A model generated the notes under the pieces. That model saw only the letters and a list, made by a program, of their open reading frames with translations, was not told the origin of the DNA and did no database searches. The position numbers and the translations under genes are program-made. Shown here piece by piece: positions 1 to 7,072 of a DNA stretch of 7,072 bases (within the stretch, counting starts at the first letter, position 1; each line of letters begins with the position of its first letter). Source of the DNA: SLQH01 sp964612995 (GTDB lineage Bacteria > Planctomycetota > UBA11346). The DNA lies in the NCBI GenBank assembly GCA_964612995.1, contig CAZTGE010000183.1:1-7072 (forward strand), in the 5' to 3' direction.

Positions 1-153
1 TCACGATCGGGAAAATGTGGCGAGGTGAAGGGTGGATGTGTCGAGTGTACGTCATGCCCGATGGGCCTGAGAGGTTACAACGGTTCATAGCGCGGGCGCC
101 GCCCACACCCCAAGGGGCATTGTAGCGGTCGGCACCCGCGCGGCTATTTGTTC

Positions 154-191
154 GCGGGGGCTCGCTCTGCGCTGCGCGCAGTCGCCCCCGC
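154..191. repeat. GC-rich hairpin downstream of kinase B
   Basis: Arms GCGGGGGC (154-161) and GCCCCCGC (184-191) pair exactly. Inside them a second stem, CTGCGC (167-172) with GCGCAG (176-181), closes on a 3-base loop. It lies directly beyond the 28-bp inverted repeat relative to kinase B. The compact two-stem form could help end or protect the kinase transcript, but no U tract is visible. Confidence 0.7.
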
Positions 192-200
192 TACGCCCCC

Positions 201-258
201 ATTCCATTCCCCTGGAAAAGTGCGCATGGTCATGCGCACTTTTCCAGGGGAATGGAAT
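201..258. repeat. Perfect 28-bp inverted repeat with a 2-base centre
   Basis: Positions 201-228 are the exact reverse complement of 231-258, separated only by GT. The match stops sharply at both ends. It lies about 105 bases downstream of the kinase B stop and could fold into a very stable hairpin in RNA, or a cruciform in DNA. No U tract follows on either strand, so it is not a canonical intrinsic terminator. It could be a transcript-stabilising 3' structure, a protein-binding palindrome or the remnant of a small mobile element. Confidence 0.9.
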
Positions 259-362
259 ACAGACCGATTTTCGAGCATCTGTGGCGTCGCGGTATGCGTC
301 TGGATGATCTCGGCCGCTATCTGCGGTAGTTGCGAGCACGGTCGGTGCTGCTCTCGACTCGC

Positions 363-2936
<2,574 letters not shown>

Positions 2937-3001
2937 ATGCTTGTCGTCCACTCTGATTCTGTCAGTTGGCTGGCGAACTGCTGTGGTTCTGCTGTCTGGG
3001 T
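2937..3001 (-). promoter_or_regulatory. Short gap between kinases A and B, probable operon
   Basis: The stop codon of A and the ATG of B are separated by 65 bases on the same strand. I see no terminator-like hairpin with a U tract and no convincing promoter. The only translation signal is a weak purine stretch (GAGTGGA, minus strand 2953-2947). Co-transcription of A and B is therefore the simplest reading, though a weak internal promoter cannot be excluded. Confidence 0.5.
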
Positions 3002-6000
3002 CTATGGCAGCGGTCGAATGGGTTCCAGGAGGGTGGTCTGGCTCTTGTTGACCCATGCGCTGCGTTGGACATCCCAGATGTAAGGATACGATCTGGGTAA
3101 TCCATGAATATCGCTGGTGATGTGCAACGTGCCATTCTCGAAACGCCACGTTCCCAGCGCAGTCCAGCCTCCGTCTTTATGCACCTCCCCGGAGGTGGCT
3201 GAGCGGAATTCCCGCTTGAAAAGGACACACAATGCGTCCTGGTGGGTATCGCGACGATGGACGGCCCATGATTGGTCGAGCAGATGCTCCAGCGATCCCG
3301 GTCGAGGGGTGGCAAATGTATAGAGGAAACGGAGGGGGGTTCGGGGCACGACGTAGTGCGGGTGCACCGCATCGTTGTTTGTCAGTTCGAGCGCGAGACC
3401 GCAATCGTCCTGTGCAGCCGTGAGATGCTCCTCGGCGATGCTGCGGCGCGCGGGCGTGCCGTCGATCAGCACGGCACCTCCGTCACGCGCCCGTGCGCCC
3501 ACCCAGACCTGATAGCCGTCGGATTCGCCGTGTCGGCGGCAGAGGTCGACCACCTGTGCGTCGGTCAAGCTCACGGCGAGACGATAGCCATTGAGTTCGC
3601 ACCACCGCTGTGCTTCCGGCCATGTGGTCGCCTTTTTGGACAAGCGCACGCGTGGACGCAATGCATGTTCCGGCGTCGGGAAGGTGAACCGTGCCCAGTC
3701 ACCTGGGGGTACGTGGGTTCTGGCGGGCGCATATCCGACAACCCCACGGTTCAGGTACGGCAGCGTGAGCAGCGGAATCCAATCGTGGCTGTTGTGGGAG
3801 GCTGCGAACTGGATGCTCAACGGGATGCTGCTGCTCGTGATGCGGGCTCCATAGGGCAGCAATCGGCGCTTGCCGAGATCGATGGTCGCGACGTAGGTGA
3901 GGCGAGAGTCCTGAGGGACGGGAGGGATGGTGAAGCGGGTGGTCAAATCGCTATCGAAGAGGTATTGTGCTTTGAGCTGCCTGCGCCCCATGCGTCGGTG
4001 TGGCGCAGGACCCTTCAGCTTGAAGCGGGTGCGCTTCAGGTCGATCACTATGGGCTTGCCTTCCCGGTCGAGCCATTCCACATCGCCGATCACCCCGACG
4101 AGGTGCCAGTTGCGGATGGTCACGCGAAGATGGCGGAAGCCGCCCTGGGCGATCTCCAGGTCGAGCTTCGCGCGCATGGAGGCGATCGTTTCACGGGATC
4201 CGCGGTAGAAGGCCGTGTGCTCGTGGTCGCGGCTGAAGCGGGCCAATCGACTGCGAAGTTCCTTCGCCTCTTCGATGTCGCGGTTGCTATCGAGGTCGGT
4301 CACGAGTGTCGTCCAAGCGGAGCGGGCTGCCGCCTCGGCTTCGGAGTTGACGCGCGGCGATGTCGGTCTGGCCTCTGTCTTGGCATGTTGCTCGGTGCTT
4401 GGCGGTTCGGCCCCTGGCTCGGCATGTTGCGCGGCGCCTGGCGGTTCGGTCTTCGCATCCGGCACATTCGAGGTGGGCTTCGTTTCGGGCTCCGCGGTTG
4501 CGGACGCCGCCTCGGAAGCCGGCTTGTCTGGGCTGGACCCGTCCTCAGGTGACTTCATGAGCTTCGGCTGCAAGTGGGCTTCTATCGGTGCCAGAAGAAT
4601 GTGATCGGGGTCTCGTTGGCGAACAACGGCCAGGTGATCAGCGGCGATGTCGAATCTGCCAGCGGCGCATGCACGCAACGCCTCTGCCAGATTATCGTCT
4701 GGGACACCCGGTCTCCAATGGGTGGTACGCAGCCAGCTGGCATACTGGTCGTACGTGATGTCGGACCACGGGATCGCGTCTATGGAAGCACCGTCGGTGG
4801 TCACGGAGAGACCGGCCTCGGATAAGGAGATGACTGACACTCGGATCTTGCCCGTGACGGTTTCGATATCTACGGGGAGGCCTCTTGCAGCTGCGGAGCG
4901 GAGATGGCGACGGAATTGATTGAAGACTGATTCCAAGGAACGGCACACCTGGAGCACGTTGTGCAACCGAGCGCTCCTGTTCATGCGCTCAGGATTGCGC
5001 CGCATGATCTTCAGGCCGCTCTCGTCGATGCGCGCTACCTCTTTCTTCGGATCGGGCTTGTCCATCTCGGCCCGCGTCCATTGCTTGGCCTGGTCGATGT
5101 GGCCGTTCTTGGCGACCTTGAGCAGCAATCTGATATAGTCGGGGTCATCGTTGCTGGGCTGGGATGTGGGCTTGATCTTGGCAACCGGGGGCGTGGGAGC
5201 CTTCTCGTGCGACTGGTCGGGTGCAGTGGGGCCCGGGGGGCGGGTCGGTGGCGTTGCCTCATTGCGTTCTGGCGCGGCGGGGGGAGGGCTCATCGTCGGC
5301 TGCGCTATGGCGGGCGTTGTGCGCTGTGGGTCGGGTGCGGGGTCAACGGGGTTCTTGTCGGTGGGTTCGACAGGTTTCGGGTGCGAGCGTGAGCGCGAGG
5401 GCGCGGAGGTTGAGGAGGGAGGAGTCGTGGGTGCGGTCGGTACGTCGGCCATCGATGTTGACTCGGTGGTCTCGATGGCCTGGCTGCTGTTATCGGTAGC
5501 GATTGCCACGATGATGGCCACGAGCAGTGCGACGGCGATGCCCCCGCCGATCAGGAGCTTGCGGCGATCACTCAGTTGCTCGCTGGGCGTGTGTGCACGG
5601 CGGGATCGTTCCTCAGCACGGGCGAGGGCCATCGGTATCTGCCCGGCGAGGAGGCGGTCGAGGTCTTCGATCAACGCGCGCGCCGACTGGTAGCGCTGTG
5701 CGGGATTCTTGGCAAGGCACTTGAGCAGGATCTGTTCGAAGCCGGGGGAGATGTCGCTGCGGATCTGGCGGATGGGCGGCGGGGCATCGTTGACGTGTTT
5801 GATTGCTACTGCCGCTGAGGTCGGGCCGCTGAACAGCGGGTCACCGGAGACGAGGTGGTGGAAGGATGCGGCCAGCGAGTAGATGTCGGCGCGGCCGTCG
5901 ACATCGAAGCTCTGGGCCTGTTCCGGGGGAATGTAGAGCGGCGTGCCCAGCATGGTGCCGGTGTGGGTGATGTCGTCGGCACCGGAAACAGGTTTGGCCA

Positions 6001-6487
6001 GGCCCAGGTCGCCGAGTCTCGGCTCGCCCAGGGCATCGAGGATGACGTTCTCGGGCTTGACGTCCCGGTGGATGATGCCTTCCGCATGGGCCGCTCCGAG
6101 CGCGGCAGCCAGGGCGCGCATGTACGTGACGGCTATGGCTTCCGTCAAGGGGCCATCGTCAAGCAAGATGCGCTTGAGCGTGCGGCCGGGAACGAACTCC
6201 ATGGCGATGTAGTGGTAGGCGTCCGCCTTGCCGCAGTCGAAGACCGAGATGAGGTTCGGGTGCCGGAGGCGGCCTGCTGCCTGTGCCTCCCGCCGGAAGC
6301 GCGCAATGAAGCTCGCGTCCTGCGCATGTCGCAGGGGCAACAACTTGAGCGCCACCGTGCGCTCCATCGAGAGCTGCGTGGCTTCGAAGACCGCGCCCAT
6401 GCCGCCGCGGCCGACCTCGCGGATGATGCGGTAGTTTCCCAGGCGCTTGCCGGCGTTCCGGTCGCGAGCTGTGTTGTCGTTGGGCAT
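3002..6487 (-). CDS. Kinase A: membrane Ser/Thr protein kinase with discoidin-like and C-type-lectin-like modules
   Basis: Predicted receptor-like Hanks-type Ser/Thr kinase of 1161 aa. The kinase domain is about residues 19-280: glycine loop GRGGMG (26-31), VALK with Lys48, Glu67 in helix C, HRD with Asp142, Asn147, DLG (160-162) in place of DFG, GTPLYIPPE with PPE instead of APE, and Asp201. The activation loop has Thr174 and Thr176 in a TxT pattern like PknB. A single transmembrane helix (about 311-330) follows a basic stretch, so the rest is probably outside the cytoplasm. Next come a Pro/Ser/Thr-rich linker (335-446), a domain shared with kinase B (447-643), a second linker with a 13-aa repeat, a helical segment (720-780), an F5/8 type C-like region (785-937), a C-type-lectin-like module (947-1060) and a beta-rich tail (1061-1161). 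ATG at 6487 was chosen because it lies just before the kinase domain, as in kinase B. An in-frame TTG at 6550 and GTG at 6511 are alternatives; no start has a strong Shine-Dalgarno. It is first of a tandem pair. Kinase identity is certain; the tail assignments are inferred from motifs. Confidence 0.93.
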   Translation of the reverse strand: MPNDNTARDRNAGKRLGNYRIIREVGRGGMGAVFEATQLSMERTVALKLLPLRHAQDASFIARFRREAQAAGRLRHPNLISVFDCGKADAYHYIAMEFVPGRTLKRILLDDGPLTEAIAVTYMRALAAALGAAHAEGIIHRDVKPENVILDALGEPRLGDLGLAKPVSGADDITHTGTMLGTPLYIPPEQAQSFDVDGRADIYSLAASFHHLVSGDPLFSGPTSAAVAIKHVNDAPPPIRQIRSDISPGFEQILLKCLAKNPAQRYQSARALIEDLDRLLAGQIPMALARAEERSRRAHTPSEQLSDRRKLLIGGGIAVALLVAIIVAIATDNSSQAIETTESTSMADVPTAPTTPPSSTSAPSRSRSHPKPVEPTDKNPVDPAPDPQRTTPAIAQPTMSPPPAAPERNEATPPTRPPGPTAPDQSHEKAPTPPVAKIKPTSQPSNDDPDYIRLLLKVAKNGHIDQAKQWTRAEMDKPDPKKEVARIDESGLKIMRRNPERMNRSARLHNVLQVCRSLESVFNQFRRHLRSAAARGLPVDIETVTGKIRVSVISLSEAGLSVTTDGASIDAIPWSDITYDQYASWLRTTHWRPGVPDDNLAEALRACAAGRFDIAADHLAVVRQRDPDHILLAPIEAHLQPKLMKSPEDGSSPDKPASEAASATAEPETKPTSNVPDAKTEPPGAAQHAEPGAEPPSTEQHAKTEARPTSPRVNSEAEAAARSAWTTLVTDLDSNRDIEEAKELRSRLARFSRDHEHTAFYRGSRETIASMRAKLDLEIAQGGFRHLRVTIRNWHLVGVIGDVEWLDREGKPIVIDLKRTRFKLKGPAPHRRMGRRQLKAQYLFDSDLTTRFTIPPVPQDSRLTYVATIDLGKRRLLPYGARITSSSIPLSIQFAASHNSHDWIPLLTLPYLNRGVVGYAPARTHVPPGDWARFTFPTPEHALRPRVRLSKKATTWPEAQRWCELNGYRLAVSLTDAQVVDLCRRHGESDGYQVWVGARARDGGAVLIDGTPARRSIAEEHLTAAQDDCGLALELTNNDAVHPHYVVPRTPLRFLYTFATPRPGSLEHLLDQSWAVHRRDTHQDALCVLFKREFRSATSGEVHKDGGWTALGTWRFENGTLHITSDIHGLPRSYPYIWDVQRSAWVNKSQTTLLEPIRPLP
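4382..4459 (-). repeat. Two-copy 39-base tandem repeat in the second linker of kinase A
   Basis: Two adjacent 39-base copies (4382-4420 and 4421-4459) share most positions; both begin GGCATGTTGC and contain TGGCGGTTCGG. They encode diverged 13-aa units with the pattern EPPxxxQHA, around residues 677-702 of kinase A, within an Ala/Pro/Glu-rich linker. The repeat likely reflects in-frame duplication that lengthened a spacer between two folded domains. Confidence 0.75.
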
Positions 6488-6697
6488 CGTCGTGGGTCCG
6501 GGGTGATGCACAGATGCTAGCTCGCATCCCTCACGATACAACTGCTGCAAAGCCGTATCGCACCGCCACTACGGGACTTCGCTCGGTCGGCGGATCCTCG
6601 CATAGCGCTGCTACGCTCCGGGTCGCCTCGATCGCGAAGCCCTGCATTGACAGCACGCTACGACTTTTCGCGACCGTTGCTCATGAGGGGTCCGGGT

Positions 6698-6860
6698 CAG
6701 GGCGACTCAAAGCTCGCCCCGGGAGCGCCGATCCCCAGGTCGGCATGCCTTGCGTCGCCTCCACCTGCGTCAAACCGCCCGGCTTCCTTTGGTGCGTGGG
6801 TCATAGTGACGCAGGTGGAGGCGGGGCATGGCCCTCATTTGCGAGCTTTGAGTCGCCCTG
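6698..6860. repeat. Long interrupted inverted repeat (20-bp outer and 17-bp inner perfect stems)
   Basis: The outer arms 6698-6717 and 6841-6860 are exact reverse complements over 20 bases. The inner arms 6756-6772 and 6807-6823 match exactly over 17 bases. Between the stems, ATGCC on the left (6745-6749) can pair with GGCAT on the right, and a small hairpin GCCGA/TCGGC (6727-6731, 6740-6744) sits in the left side. The motif TCCGGG flanks both sides (6691-6696 and 6864-6869). The arrangement fits a structured RNA or a small non-autonomous element with terminal inverted repeats; neither is proven. Confidence 0.85.
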
Positions 6861-6963
6861 GGATCCGGGCTGGCACGACCCTTGTCGCTCCAGTGTGCAA
6901 GGCGATGCTTCAACGATGAGAGGGCCCTCAAAGAGCAAGAACCGTCCACCCGCAGCGTCCGGA

Positions 6964-6985
6964 GCCCAGCCAGGCCTGGCTGGGC
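6964..6985. repeat. Perfect 22-bp palindrome
   Basis: The 11 bases GCCCAGCCAGG are followed immediately by their reverse complement. This is the first element of a cluster of GC-rich hairpins at the window end, and its flank (CGACCGAGG, 6993-7001) recurs at 7064-7072. Confidence 0.85.
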
Positions 6986-7006
6986 GACCGGCCGACCGAG
7001 GAACGA

Positions 7007-7041
7007 TTTTCGGCGATAATGGCCCGCAGGGCCGCCGAAAA
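7007..7041. repeat. REP-like hairpin with two stacked stems
   Basis: TTTTCGGCG (7007-7015) pairs with CGCCGAAAA (7033-7041), enclosing an inner stem GCCC (7022-7025) with GGGC (7029-7032) and a GCA loop. The plus-strand right arm ends in A residues and the left arm starts with T residues, so on the minus strand the stem ends in UUUU. It could serve as a weak terminator there, but a repeated extragenic palindrome is equally likely. Confidence 0.75.
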
Positions 7042-7058
7042 CGCCAGCGCAGCTGGCG
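7042..7058. repeat. Short hairpin with GCA loop
   Basis: CGCCAGC (7042-7048) pairs exactly with GCTGGCG (7052-7058) around a GCA loop, directly adjoining the preceding hairpin. It is followed by GACGACCGAGG, which matches the sequence after the 22-bp palindrome. This suggests the start of a second, diverged repeat unit cut off by the window end. Confidence 0.75.
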
Positions 7059-7072
7059 AGTGACGACCGAGG

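Larger units (their letters stand above)
1..362. other. Non-coding region downstream of kinase B
   Basis: I see no convincing gene here. Open frames of 60-85 codons on both strands run through the inverted repeats and have no recognisable protein character. Contents are a small GCCC-GAT-GGGC hairpin (56-66), the GC-rich hairpin at 154-191 and the perfect inverted repeat at 201-258. No canonical intrinsic terminator for kinase B was found; the structured DNA is the best candidate for the transcript end. Confidence 0.6.
6488..7072. other. Non-coding, palindrome-rich region upstream of kinase A
   Basis: No gene is supported here. The region should hold the promoter of kinase A, but I could not assign -35 and -10 boxes on the minus strand with confidence. 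Between 6573 and 6642 there is an imperfect pairing (GGG-A-CTTCGC with GCGAAGCCC). Beyond it lie the long inverted repeat at 6698-6860 and a cluster of GC-rich palindromes from 6964 to the window end. An open plus-strand frame at 6647-6919 crosses both arms of the long inverted repeat and is not considered a gene. Confidence 0.6.

Noticed and set aside
2937..3149. N-terminal extension of kinase B up to 3149
   Set aside because: It overlaps the coding end of kinase A, has no kinase similarity, and ATG 2936 aligns with the start of A.
3272..4552. 426-codon open frame on the plus strand opposite kinase A
   Set aside because: It is antisense to the discoidin-like and lectin-like regions, repetitive at its end, and has no protein family character.
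6647..6652. Exact TTGACA on the plus strand as a -35 box
   Set aside because: No -10-like hexamer occurs at 16-18 bases, and no plus-strand gene follows.
6698..6860. CRISPR array or integron attC site in the palindromic region
   Set aside because: There are no regularly spaced identical repeats with spacers, and no attC core motifs or integrase are present.

Overview
The window is a high-GC bacterial segment dominated by two large tandem minus-strand genes. Both encode membrane-anchored Hanks-type Ser/Thr protein kinases with long non-kinase C-terminal halves. Transcription runs from high to low coordinates. Kinase A (6487 to 3002, 1161 aa) comes first, followed after 65 bases by kinase B (363 to 2936, 857 aa). 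Each has an intact N-terminal kinase domain, one transmembrane helix, a low-complexity linker, a shared helical/beta domain and a C-type-lectin-like module. Such PknB-like kinases with large receptor-like tails suggest a genome rich in eukaryote-like kinases, with Planctomycetota or other PVC-superphylum bacteria as the best guess. This is inferred from style alone; no taxonomic marker gene is present.

Layout: 1-362 is the region downstream of kinase B. It has no convincing gene but holds a GC-rich hairpin (154-191) and a perfect 28-bp inverted repeat (201-258). Positions 363-2936 are kinase B, with a (Glu-Pro)5(Glu-Ala)8 tract encoded by a hexanucleotide repeat and an 11-lysine tract encoded by a CTT/AAG repeat. 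Positions 2937-3001 are the short intergenic gap. Positions 3002-6487 are kinase A, which carries two extra modules that B lacks: an F5/8 type C (discoidin)-like domain and a C-terminal beta-rich domain. Positions 6488-7072 are non-coding and unusually rich in inverted repeats: a long interrupted hairpin (6698-6860) and a cluster of short GC-rich palindromes with a repeated motif that runs off the window edge.

Proposed working model: the kinases are products of a tandem duplication followed by divergence and are probably co-transcribed. The kinase domains face the cytoplasm, and the carbohydrate- or ligand-binding-like modules face the periplasm or cell envelope. They could act as a receptor pair, possibly with trans-phosphorylation. 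No phosphatase, FHA protein or other partner is visible here, so ligand and substrates remain unknown. Long open frames on the plus strand opposite both genes are judged to be antisense shadows caused by GC-rich codon use.
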